A stretch of DNA of 64,000 nucleotides, taken from NCBI GenBank assembly GCA_006226425.1, contig SBGX01000011.1, forward strand, positions 1-64,000, given 5' to 3'. Below the pieces are notes generated by a model. It did no database searches and was not told the DNA's origin. It saw only the letters and a program-made list of their open reading frames with translations. The DNA comes from Bacteroidota bacterium. Its GTDB lineage: Bacteria; Bacteroidota; Bacteroidia; Flavobacteriales_D; Crocinitomicaceae. Both the position numbers and the translations under genes were made by a program. Position 1 is the stretch's first letter. The number at the start of each line of letters is the position of its first letter. Positions 18,991 through 26,998 of this stretch are shown in pieces.

Positions 18991-19566
18991 ATGATGGATT
19001 CAAAAAACAAGTGTATTATTTTTTCAGCTCCTTCCGGAGCGGGAAAGACTACAATCGTCCGTCATCTACTGAAACAAAATCTTGGGCTCGAGTTTTCCGT
19101 CTCAGCGTGTTCTCGTTCGCCGCGAAAAAATGAACGCGATGGAGTGGATTATCATTTCTTTAGTGTGGAGGAATTCCGTTCGAAAATTGAATCAGATGAT
19201 TTTGTTGAATGGGAAGAAGTCTACGCAGGAATGTTTTATGGAACACTGAAATCAGAAATAGAGCGCATTTGGTCAGAGGGAAAAGCCGTTATTTTTGATG
19301 TCGATGTAGAAGGTGGAATCAACCTGAAGAAACAATTTGGGGATCAGGCCTTGGCTGTTTTTGTGGAACCACCCTCCATTGAAGTGTTGGAAGAACGATT
19401 GAGATCAAGAAGTACTGACCCGGAAGAAAAAATTCGGATAAGACTGGCCAAAGCAAAGCAAGAGATGACCCGGGCGATTTATTTTGATCGAACACTTCGA
19501 AACGATGATCTGGAAAGAGCATGTGATGAGGCGGTGGAGGTCGTTCGAGAATTTTTGCAGAAATGA
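18991..19566 (+). CDS. gmk: Guanylate kinase
   Basis: Gmk phosphorylates GMP (and dGMP) to GDP with ATP, feeding guanine nucleotide synthesis. The 191-residue product has the P-loop SAPSGAGKTT near the start, the GMP-binding stretch SACSRSPRKNERDGVDYHF and the lid EERLRSRSTDPEEKIRIRL. Length is typical. The second in-frame ATG (codon 2) is an equally possible start. Its stop overlaps the nadD start by four bases (ATGA), indicating translational coupling. Confidence 0.98.
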   Translation: MMDSKNKCIIFSAPSGAGKTTIVRHLLKQNLGLEFSVSACSRSPRKNERDGVDYHFFSVEEFRSKIESDDFVEWEEVYAGMFYGTLKSEIERIWSEGKAVIFDVDVEGGINLKKQFGDQALAVFVEPPSIEVLEERLRSRSTDPEEKIRIRLAKAKQEMTRAIYFDRTLRNDDLERACDEAVEVVREFLQK

Positions 19567-20162
19567 AAAAAATTGGTCTGTATTTTGGGAGTTTCAATCC
19601 AATCCATGTCGGACACCTGATCATAGCCAACTACATGACTCAGCATCCGGATCTGGATCAGGTTTGGCTGGTGGTGAGTCCTCAGAATCCACACAAACAA
19701 AAATCGACTTTATTGCCTGATTTTCAGCGCTTAAATCTGGTGCGCCTGGCCATTGATGACAACCCGAAATTAAGGGCCTCCGATGTGGAGTTCAAATTAT
19801 CGAAGCCCAGTTATACGGTTACGACACTGGCCTATTTGAAAGAACAATATTCGGATCATCAATTTGCATTGATCATGGGGGAGGATAACTTACGAAGTTT
19901 GCACAAGTGGTACAACTATGAATATATCCTTGAGAACCATCGGATTTATGTTTATCCAAGGCTTGGGGAGAACAGTAAAGAAGAAGCACCGCCTTTGAAG
20001 GGACACGCAGCCATCGAGTGGTTGGACAACACTCCTCAAATGAAAATTTCATCGAGTTTTATTCGGGAAATGATAGCCGAAGGAAAAGAAGTTCGCTATC
20101 TCCTTACGGAGCCGGTCTTTCAGTATGTGGATGAAATGAACCTCTACAAGAAGAGGAAATAG
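19563..20162 (+). CDS. nadD: Nicotinate-nucleotide adenylyltransferase
   Basis: NadD joins nicotinate mononucleotide and ATP to form deamido-NAD, a late step of NAD synthesis. The 199-residue product opens with the nucleotidyltransferase signature GLYFGSFNPIHVGHLIIANY (HxGH for ATP phosphates), has PQNPHKQK for substrate binding, and ends with the ISSSFIREMI motif typical of the family. It is the last gene of the yicC-gmk-nadD operon. Confidence 0.97.
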   Translation: MKKIGLYFGSFNPIHVGHLIIANYMTQHPDLDQVWLVVSPQNPHKQKSTLLPDFQRLNLVRLAIDDNPKLRASDVEFKLSKPSYTVTTLAYLKEQYSDHQFALIMGEDNLRSLHKWYNYEYILENHRIYVYPRLGENSKEEAPPLKGHAAIEWLDNTPQMKISSSFIREMIAEGKEVRYLLTEPVFQYVDEMNLYKKRK

Positions 20163-20215
20163 CCCAAAACAGTGATTCTTAACAGAATTTAACCTCTGTG
20201 CAGACGAATAAGGAT

Positions 20216-20223
20216 TAAATTTG
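20216..20223 (+). promoter_or_regulatory. TAnnTTTG element four bases before batC
   Basis: TAAATTTG matches the -7 consensus exactly and ends only four bases before the batC ATG at 20228. If used, the mRNA would begin at or next to the start codon, i.e. be leaderless. Confidence 0.5.
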
Positions 20224-20227
20224 CTTT

Positions 20228-20917
20228 ATGAAGCTCCTATTGCTTTGTACTGGACTATTGTGTTTGCACCTGGCGAAAGCCCAGGAATGGAAGGATAGTT
20301 TACAGGAGGCAAGAAAGCTGTATCAATCGGGTTCTTATGAACAGGCGCTTCAAAAGTACCAATCAACCAAAAAAATAGCTCCAAAAGGGATTGATCTTTC
20401 TGATGAGATTGGACAGACAGCTTACCGGGCGAGAAAATTTGAGGAAGCAGGAGCCTCCTACGAACAAAGCAGCTCTAAGAAGGGAACGGCAAAGGATCGG
20501 GCACGAACCTATCACAATATTGGAAATACGAAGTACCGACAGAAACGATACGACGAAGCAATTCAGGCCTATAAGCAGGCTTTAAGGGAAGACCCTTCTG
20601 ATGATGAAACAAGATATAATCTGGCACTGGCTCAGCGACAGAAACGCGCTCAGCAAAAGAATCCCCAAAATCAGGAAGGGAATAAAAATCAGAATCAGGG
20701 GAACAAGAATCAGAAGGAACAAAAGAAGAACTCTAGGAATCAGGAGGGATCGGATCAAAACAAATCAGAGCGGAACCAGGACGCCAAAAATGCGTTACGG
20801 GATAAAGGAACGGAAAGAGCACTGGATGAGTTGGTGAAGAAGGAAATGGAAACCAAAAAGAAGTTAGGAGGGTATAAGAGCAAAACCGGAAGTTCAAAAT
20901 CTGGAAAAGACTGGTAA
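20228..20917 (+). CDS. batC: BatC-like TPR protein
   Basis: A 229-residue exported protein with a signal peptide (MKLLLLCTGLLCLHLAKAQ), tetratricopeptide repeats (about 25-140, e.g. ARTYHNIGNTKYRQKRYDEA) and a low-complexity tail very rich in Gln, Asn, Lys and Glu. This matches BatC of the Bacteroides aerotolerance (Bat) operon, thought to form a periplasmic or inner-membrane complex with BatA, B, D and E; the molecular role is unsettled. Its TAA overlaps the batD ATG (TAATG). No batA, batB or MoxR gene is next to it, unlike the usual order. Confidence 0.88.
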   Translation: MKLLLLCTGLLCLHLAKAQEWKDSLQEARKLYQSGSYEQALQKYQSTKKIAPKGIDLSDEIGQTAYRARKFEEAGASYEQSSSKKGTAKDRARTYHNIGNTKYRQKRYDEAIQAYKQALREDPSDDETRYNLALAQRQKRAQQKNPQNQEGNKNQNQGNKNQKEQKKNSRNQEGSDQNKSERNQDAKNALRDKGTERALDELVKKEMETKKKLGGYKSKTGSSKSGKDW

Positions 20918-22605
20918 TGAAAATAGCAGGAATCATAGTAAGTTGTTTGATCGCAGTAGCTTTTTTTGCACAGAAGCCTGAGGTGAGCTTATCCTGTAAC
21001 AGCAAGCAATTAGAGGTGGGTGAAGAATTAGTGTTGACCGTAAAATCAAACGTTTCAGGCCATGTCAATATAGACCTTCCAGATAGTTTTATTCCAGGTA
21101 CTGGGATGATGAATGGGATGGAACAGCAAATGGATTATCAGACTGGAAAGCTGTTGACGATCTATTATTTTTCTCAAAACGGTGCGTTTAAAGAAAAGGG
21201 GAGTTTTTCGATTACTGCATACGTTAACCGGGGCTCGAAAGTATATAAATCCAATACGCTTCGAATTAAAGTTGAAGAGAATCAAATGCCACAGGAACAT
21301 GTTTCCCGGAAGGTTTTTGAGCAGCCAGTTTTTGGGGTGATTCTTCGGTCGAAGCCGAAAATTTATGTTGGAGAGCCGCTTATTCTGGAGTCAAAGGTTT
21401 ATTCTAGGGTCTTTTTAAGTGATCTGGAAGGCTATAATTCATTCGAAATTCTGACGAAAACGGAAGCTCATGAAATGAATCAGCAAGAGAAACTCTATCG
21501 AAATCACGAAGTCTATAAAGGAGAGAATTTTTATACGATCACCAAGGGAAAAAAACTCCATTTTATCAACGTTCCTGGAAAGTATAAGGTCAAGCCCTTC
21601 GAGATGCTATTGGAATATGATAACGGCGGCTTTTTTGCAGAACGTTTCAAATTGACTTCACTGAGTTCTTCGATTGAGGTCATGGAACTTCCGGAAGGAG
21701 CTCCGGATGATTTTGCCGGGTTGATCGGAAAATACCAGATGGAAGCAAAGCTGGACCGAAAGACAGGAAAAGAAGGAGATGTTCTGCGTCTGGAGTTAGT
21801 ATTAAGTGGTAAGGGAAACCTACATAATATGGATACGCCCAAATTAAAGTTGAGTAAAGGGTTGATGGTGTATGGAGATCCGGAAATAGAAGAACAAATT
21901 GATTTTGGAATGTCTGGCGCGGAAGGAAGTTTGGTGTATCGCTTTAATGTTCAGTTGTTGGAGGGAGGTAAGCAAAAAATTGATGAGATATCTCTTTCTT
22001 ATTTTGATCCGGAAGAAGAAAAGTATAAAACGCTAAAACAGGAAGGTTTTGAGCTTCAGGTAAAAGGGACACCAAAACCTGTTTACCTGGCAGATCAGGA
22101 AGAAGAACAGCAGGAAAAGGAGAGTAGTCCGTTGATATTGGAAACAGGAAATACAGATGATTCGGGAAATACTTCCATGTGGTCCTGGTCGACCTATGCC
22201 AGTCCCTTGCTCATAGCTTTTATTGGTGGATTGTTTTGGAGGAGAAAAAAGAACCTCGGACAGCTTATTGTTGAGAAGAACAGACAGAAAAAGCTTCGAT
22301 CGGATTTGTTTGCAAGCTTAAAGGCCCTGAAAGAAAGAGATCGTACGGCGGGGAAAGAAGCTTATATGGAAATGGAGCAGTTGTTGAGATCTGCAGCATC
22401 ATTGATGCAGGAGGGAAGGGGAGAGATGTCTAAAGGTGAGTTCCTAGATTTTTTGGTGGAACAGGGTGTTGAAGAACCGATTCGAATGAAAGTAGCCAGG
22501 TTTTTCAAAGATTGTGAAGAAGCGAGGTACTCGTATGTGGAAGATCAGGACCGTTACCGTCAATTGTGTGATGAGTTGGAATCCATGTTGATAGAACTTA
22601 CATGA
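20917..22605 (+). CDS. batD: BatD protein
   Basis: The 562-residue product has an N-terminal signal (MKIAGIIVSCLIAVAFFAQ), a long beta-rich periplasmic part of repeated Ig-like domains (VSLSCNSKQLEVGEELVLTV opening), a single membrane helix at about 415-435 (TYASPLLIAFIGGLFWRRKK) and a cytoplasmic helical tail of ~120 residues. This is the BatD layout. Starts and stops overlap on both sides (TAATG with batC, ATGA with batE), so the three genes form one tightly coupled operon. Confidence 0.9.
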   Translation: MKIAGIIVSCLIAVAFFAQKPEVSLSCNSKQLEVGEELVLTVKSNVSGHVNIDLPDSFIPGTGMMNGMEQQMDYQTGKLLTIYYFSQNGAFKEKGSFSITAYVNRGSKVYKSNTLRIKVEENQMPQEHVSRKVFEQPVFGVILRSKPKIYVGEPLILESKVYSRVFLSDLEGYNSFEILTKTEAHEMNQQEKLYRNHEVYKGENFYTITKGKKLHFINVPGKYKVKPFEMLLEYDNGGFFAERFKLTSLSSSIEVMELPEGAPDDFAGLIGKYQMEAKLDRKTGKEGDVLRLELVLSGKGNLHNMDTPKLKLSKGLMVYGDPEIEEQIDFGMSGAEGSLVYRFNVQLLEGGKQKIDEISLSYFDPEEEKYKTLKQEGFELQVKGTPKPVYLADQEEEQQEKESSPLILETGNTDDSGNTSMWSWSTYASPLLIAFIGGLFWRRKKNLGQLIVEKNRQKKLRSDLFASLKALKERDRTAGKEAYMEMEQLLRSAASLMQEGRGEMSKGEFLDFLVEQGVEEPIRMKVARFFKDCEEARYSYVEDQDRYRQLCDELESMLIELT

Positions 22606-23318
22606 AAAAGCTCTGGTTCATTTGTTTTTTGATCCCCTGTTTGGCATTTGCTGGTGAGCCCTTTGGACAGGCTCTTGAAAAAGCAAGGGAAAAAAAGTGG
22701 AATGAGGCAATTAACTTGTTTCATCAGCATCTCGAAACACATCCAAAAGACGCCAATGCGTACTATAATTTAGGCCTTTGTCAGGAGAACTCAGGTGACT
22801 TTTTAGGGGCCAGGTATAGTTTTGAACGCGCCTACAAGATGGACCCTAAACTAGACAAATCTGTAGAGCACATTAAGAGCTGTATGGAACAGATGAAGTT
22901 GAAGGAAGTTTGGGAACCACCCTTTTCCTGGTCGCGGATAACAGTATTAAAGATCAGTTCGTTTTGGTGGCGTATTGGATTGTGGTCAAGTAGTTTGCTG
23001 GCCGCCATGGGCATTTTTTGGGGAATGACCAGAAACTTTCGCGGGACTCCTGCATTTCTGACGGTGCTTGCTACATTGGCTTTTGCCTGGTTTCTTTACT
23101 TAAGTTATTTGAAGGAACAAAGCCTCTCGAAAAACAGTCATGCAATTCTAAATACAGAGGTACAGTCAGTTTTTCTTGGAAAAGAGGGAAATGCACGGGT
23201 AGATCAGGAAATGAATCGAGGAGAGCGCGTCAAACTGTTGGAAGAGGGAGTGCGTTGTCAAGTGATGAGAGGGAATGCGACCTATTGGCTTGAAAGGGAA
23301 AAGTTGCTTCTCTTTTAG
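22602..23318 (+). CDS. batE: BatE-like TPR/SH3 protein
   Basis: A 238-residue protein with signal peptide (MKKLWFICFLIPCLAFAG), two TPR units (about 20-85; DANAYYNLGLCQENSGDF), two membrane helices (about 120-175) and a C-terminal SH3-like region (from about residue 185; ARVDQEMNRGERVKLLEEG). This is the organisation of BatE. It completes the batC-batD-batE set and ends one base before the convergent dprA stop. Confidence 0.87.
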   Translation: MKKLWFICFLIPCLAFAGEPFGQALEKAREKKWNEAINLFHQHLETHPKDANAYYNLGLCQENSGDFLGARYSFERAYKMDPKLDKSVEHIKSCMEQMKLKEVWEPPFSWSRITVLKISSFWWRIGLWSSSLLAAMGIFWGMTRNFRGTPAFLTVLATLAFAWFLYLSYLKEQSLSKNSHAILNTEVQSVFLGKEGNARVDQEMNRGERVKLLEEGVRCQVMRGNATYWLEREKLLLF

Positions 23319-23319
23319 C

Positions 23320-24423
23320 CTAGCATCGAAGCAGGTACTTTTGTCCTGGAAGTGCGCGAATTAGCCCCCGAATTTCGAGTCTTAATAGTGCGGAGCTGAG
23401 TTCGGGAAGTTTGAGACCGGAATGACGGACGAGCCCCTCGAAATTTTGTTCCAATGAGTTTAGGAAGCATTTGATAATCGAGCGTTCGTCTGGAGCTAGC
23501 CCCTTAAAGAGATCCAGTTGCATGTCGGATGCATTCTCCATCGGCCAGTCCATAAAGCGAAAGAAATCCTGTGCGTTTCGGATTAGATGGGCCTTGTTTT
23601 GTTGAATCAACCAGTTACAGCCTTCTGAATAGGGCTGATGTACCTGTCCTGGGAAGGCAAAAACGTCGCGGTTATAGTCGTTGGCCAGAGTGGCAGTAAT
23701 TAATGACCCTCCTTTCGTTTTACTTTCGATTACAATGGTTGCCTGGGAGATTCCTGCCACAATTCGATTCCTCATGGGAAAGTTTTCTTTTTCAGGTTTT
23801 GTTCCCGGAAGGAATTCAGTGAGTATTCCCCCTTGTTTTAGCATGTCTTTTGCAACCTTTCGGTGTATGGCCGGATATACACGGTCTGGTCCGTTTCCCA
23901 TAACTCCGATGGTAGGCACATCGTATTTCAGACAGAGGCGGTGTACATGAATGTCTATTCCGTAGGCTAGTCCGCTTACAACTAGAATGTTTTTTCCGGT
24001 GAAGTTAGAGATTAGTTCCTCACATAGTTCCAGGCCATAAGCTGTCGCACTCCTTGTTCCAACGATTGAAATAGCTTTGTAGTTGTTGATGGGGAGTGCT
24101 CCCTTTCCGAAAAGAAGTATTGGTGCATCTGCACATTCACGCAGGTATTTGGGATATGTCTCGTCTTGCAAAAAATAAGTTTGTAAGCCTTGTTGAAGTA
24201 CGTCTGACACATGGGTTTTGGCTTGTCTAAGAGCAGTTTTTCGATCAATCTGCCTGACGAATTGTTGCCCCAATCCGAATACCTGAATTAGTGCTTTTTT
24301 CTCTGCATGAAAGAAGGCTTCACTAGTTCCAAAGTGCTCCAGAATTTTTCGTGCTTTTCGGGGCCCCAATCCTGGAATAAGTGTAAGGGCGATCTGCCGT
24401 TGCAGTTCTATCTGATCGGTCAT
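23320..24423 (-). CDS. dprA: DNA-processing protein DprA
   Basis: DprA binds incoming single-stranded DNA and loads RecA during natural transformation. The 367-residue product has the N-terminal SAM-like helical region (LTLIPGLGPRKARKILEHFG), the Rossmann core (AISIVGTRSATAYG, VVSGLAYGIDIHVH, PTIGVMGNGPDRVYP) and the C-terminal winged helix of the longer family members. All motifs are intact. Other competence genes are not in the window, so competence of the organism is not established. Confidence 0.96.
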   Translation of the reverse strand: MTDQIELQRQIALTLIPGLGPRKARKILEHFGTSEAFFHAEKKALIQVFGLGQQFVRQIDRKTALRQAKTHVSDVLQQGLQTYFLQDETYPKYLRECADAPILLFGKGALPINNYKAISIVGTRSATAYGLELCEELISNFTGKNILVVSGLAYGIDIHVHRLCLKYDVPTIGVMGNGPDRVYPAIHRKVAKDMLKQGGILTEFLPGTKPEKENFPMRNRIVAGISQATIVIESKTKGGSLITATLANDYNRDVFAFPGQVHQPYSEGCNWLIQQNKAHLIRNAQDFFRFMDWPMENASDMQLDLFKGLAPDERSIIKCFLNSLEQNFEGLVRHSGLKLPELSSALLRLEIRGLIRALPGQKYLLRC

Positions 24424-24497
24424 TTTGCTTGGGTAGGTTTCTTACCTAAATTTACGCTTTTTCAAAAGAAAGTCCTAGTTTTATACAAATTTTAATA

Positions 24498-25232
24498 TTG
24501 AAAACTCTCGGCGTCATACCGGCTCGTTATGCTTCTTCTCGCTTTCCGGGGAAACCACTGATTGACCTCAAAGGAAAAACAATGATCCAGCGGGTGTACG
24601 AAGGAGCCTCCAAATCGGATTTTCTAGATAAAGTAATCGTTGCGACGGATGATGAACGTATTGCCGATGAGGTCCTTCGTTTTGGCGGATTTGTGGAGTT
24701 GACTTCTGCAAATCACAGAAGTGGAACGGAACGCTGTGGGGAAGTGGCTGGGCGACATCCAGAATATGATGTAGTTTTGAATATTCAGGGAGACGAGCCC
24801 CTGGTTGATGCAGCCCAAATTGACTCATTGCTAGCCGTTTTTCAAGACGCAGAAACGCAAATTGCCAGTTTGTGTATTCCTGAAAAAGACCCGGAAGTAC
24901 TCTCTAATCCGAATAGAATAAAAGTGGTGCTTGATCACCAAATGAACGCGATGTACTTTTCGCGTAGTATCATCCCCAATCACCAGAATTTTAGTGCCGA
25001 ACCGATTGGCTTTTATCCTTACAGGAGGCACATTGGTTTGTATGCGTATCGAAGTGAGGTGCTCCATGAACTGATAAAATTGGAGGCAACAAAGTTGGAA
25101 CAAATTGAATCCCTGGAACAACTCCGTTGGATGTATTATGGGTATCGTGTCAGGATGGTGGAAACAAATATTGAAACGCCAAATATCGATAGTCCGGAGG
25201 ACGTGAACGAAGTCTTGAGATTAATAGATTAA
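24498..25232 (+). CDS. kdsB: 3-deoxy-manno-octulosonate cytidylyltransferase
   Basis: KdsB activates Kdo as CMP-Kdo for lipopolysaccharide inner-core synthesis, showing an outer membrane with LPS. The 244-residue product starts with the family motif VIPARYASSRFPGKPL and has NIQGDEPL for metal/nucleotide binding and IGLYAYRSEVL further on. The best start is a TTG at 24498, because the conserved N terminus begins immediately and no ATG or GTG is available. It is followed one base later by crcB. Confidence 0.97.
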   Translation: MKTLGVIPARYASSRFPGKPLIDLKGKTMIQRVYEGASKSDFLDKVIVATDDERIADEVLRFGGFVELTSANHRSGTERCGEVAGRHPEYDVVLNIQGDEPLVDAAQIDSLLAVFQDAETQIASLCIPEKDPEVLSNPNRIKVVLDHQMNAMYFSRSIIPNHQNFSAEPIGFYPYRRHIGLYAYRSEVLHELIKLEATKLEQIESLEQLRWMYYGYRVRMVETNIETPNIDSPEDVNEVLRLID

Positions 25233-25233
25233 A

Positions 25234-25593
25234 ATGAATTTTTTAGCGGTTTTTATTGGAGGAGGACTGGGGTCATTGACCCGCTATGCTTTGGGGCTTC
25301 TTCTGACGAAAACAAACTGGCCCAATTTTCCGCTGGCAACGTTTCTTTCAAATATTTTGGCCTGCCTGATTTTGGCACTTACCTTTTATTTGTTTCGGGA
25401 AAAGGTATTGCAATCAGAGCTTTGGGTATTGGCCATTACGACAGGTTTTTGTGGAGGGTTCAGCACCTTCTCAACTTTCAGCAATGAAACAATTCAACTG
25501 ATTGGTCAGGGTCAATACATGTGGGCCGTCGCCAATGTACTTTTGTCCCTGCTCCTTGGGGGATTGGTGATCTGGTGGTTTTGGAAGTCCTGA
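25234..25593 (+). CDS. crcB: Fluoride efflux channel CrcB/Fluc
   Basis: A 119-residue four-helix membrane protein of the Fluc family, dual-topology dimers that leak fluoride out of the cell. The opening GGGLGSLTRYALG and the pore motif FCGGFSTFSTFSNE, with the phenylalanines and serine/threonine track that line the fluoride path, are clear. The usual upstream fluoride riboswitch is not possible here because only one base separates it from kdsB. The stop is one half of a TGATCA palindrome shared with the bactofilin stop on the other strand. Confidence 0.95.
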   Translation: MNFLAVFIGGGLGSLTRYALGLLLTKTNWPNFPLATFLSNILACLILALTFYLFREKVLQSELWVLAITTGFCGGFSTFSTFSNETIQLIGQGQYMWAVANVLLSLLLGGLVIWWFWKS

Positions 25594-26034
25594 TCAGGCT
25601 TCGGCAGCCTCCTTACTTGTGTAAGTATTCGTGGCTCGTTGTGTCGTCGTCTGAATCTTCGGTTTACTGCTTTCGGATGTTCCCTGAGACATGTTGACCT
25701 TCCCATTGTAAACAGCTCCGAACTCAACTTCCATGCTGTTCGTGGTGATGTCTCCGGAAATCTTCCCTGAACTTTTAATTTCCAGCTTTTGAACCTGCAG
25801 ATTTCCTCTTACCTCTCCAAAAACAATTGATTCGGCTGCAACAACGTTCCCTTCAATTCGACCGTTATCACCGATGACAACTCCCTGCTCAACGCGCACG
25901 TCACCCTGCACAACGCCATCGACACGAATAGAACTCTTAGAACTGACATTTCCATCAATCACACAACCCTCGCTGATAATTGTTGCAATGTGACTGTCCA
26001 TTAAGTCTTTTTGCTTCTTTCCAAATGCTGCCAT
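25594..26034 (-). CDS. Bactofilin
   Basis: A 146-residue bactofilin (DUF583), a nucleotide-independent beta-helical filament protein that organises cell-wall enzymes at the membrane. The repeating beta-helix pattern runs from about residue 15 to 115 (VIDGNVSSKSSIRVDGVVQG, VIGDNGRIEGNVVAAESIVF), with short charged or Thr/Ser-rich tails. It lies 1 base downstream of an M23 peptidase gene, and bactofilins are known to work with such peptidases in cell-shape control. Confidence 0.95.
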   Translation of the reverse strand: MAAFGKKQKDLMDSHIATIISEGCVIDGNVSSKSSIRVDGVVQGDVRVEQGVVIGDNGRIEGNVVAAESIVFGEVRGNLQVQKLEIKSSGKISGDITTNSMEVEFGAVYNGKVNMSQGTSESSKPKIQTTTQRATNTYTSKEAAEA

Positions 26035-26035
26035 A

Positions 26036-26881
26036 CTATTTAAGTTTTAAAAAACGTTCCGGATTGATCGGCTTATTTTTGAATCGTACTTCGTAATGAA
26101 GGTGAGGACCAGTAGATCTTCCTGTAGATCCGAGTGCGCCAATCACCTGATTCGCTTTCACTTTTTGTCCCTGTCTAACAGAAATCCGTGAAAGGTGTCC
26201 GTACAGGGTTTGATAACCATGACTGTGTTTGATGCGCACACAATTTCCATATCCATCACTCCAACCAGCTTGAATAACAGTTCCATTTGCAGTGGCCTTG
26301 ATTGGATCTCCGGTCGTTCCTTTGATGTCTACTCCGGAATGGAACTCACTTCCTCCTCCTGAAAATGGATTGGAACGGTACCCATACCTGGAATTGCTAT
26401 GGTTGTGGTGCGGATAGCCCAAAGGCATGTATTTTAAATTCTTGATGAGATCAGCCAGATAGCGGTCGTAATAGCGGTAATAAGCAACACCTGAATTGGC
26501 TCCCTGATCAGCTTTTCCTCCCAGTTCAAGCTGTGAATCCTTCACTCCACGTTGCTTCAGGTATTTTTGAATACGATTGAGCTTGCTCTCAATATTATCG
26601 ATGTATGATCGGGCTCTTAAAGTATCGGTAACCAACGGACCCGCGATTTCTCGTTTGAACCAGTCCAATTCTCTTTTGGCACTCGCGTTTTTACGGGCTT
26701 CACTGGTCAGAATAACAACGCTGGTAATCAATCCGATGAATACACAAATAACAATGGTGAAATAAACCTTGATGCGGGACAAAAACTTCGTCCGAACCGA
26801 AATCGATTTGGTATTCGGATTGTTCCGATTGACAATAACTACCGTACTGTAATCAACTTTTTTGGTCGATCGCTTAGACAT
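26036..26881 (-). CDS. Membrane-anchored M23 (LytM) peptidoglycan endopeptidase
   Basis: A 281-residue protein with a short cytoplasmic N terminus, one membrane helix at about 35-55, a coiled-coil region (to about 120) and a C-terminal M23 domain. The zinc ligands are all present: H..D in SEFHSGVDIKG and HxH in TGPHLHYEV, so it should be an active endopeptidase in the periplasm. It precedes the bactofilin gene in an apparent two-gene operon, like the LmdC-BacA pairing, so the filament probably positions this enzyme. Confidence 0.94.
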   Translation of the reverse strand: MSKRSTKKVDYSTVVIVNRNNPNTKSISVRTKFLSRIKVYFTIVICVFIGLITSVVILTSEARKNASAKRELDWFKREIAGPLVTDTLRARSYIDNIESKLNRIQKYLKQRGVKDSQLELGGKADQGANSGVAYYRYYDRYLADLIKNLKYMPLGYPHHNHSNSRYGYRSNPFSGGGSEFHSGVDIKGTTGDPIKATANGTVIQAGWSDGYGNCVRIKHSHGYQTLYGHLSRISVRQGQKVKANQVIGALGSTGRSTGPHLHYEVRFKNKPINPERFLKLK

Positions 26882-26925
26882 GGTTTTCTAATCTTTTATT
26901 TCCGTGGTTACGCCGTAGAAGGGGA

Positions 26926-26933
26926 CAAAGGTA
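26926..26933 (-). promoter_or_regulatory. TAnnTTTG -7 element for the M23-bactofilin operon
   Basis: The minus strand reads TACCTTTG, an exact match, 44 bases before the M23 peptidase ATG at 26881. Confidence 0.55.
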
Positions 26934-26998
26934 AAAATAAAATTGGTAAGGCGCTAATTTTCAGACAAGTGATTTTGCCAATTAAAGTTAAACTTCTA

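Noticed and set aside
25150-25233. Fluoride riboswitch upstream of crcB
   Set aside because: crcB begins one base after the kdsB stop, leaving no room for an aptamer.
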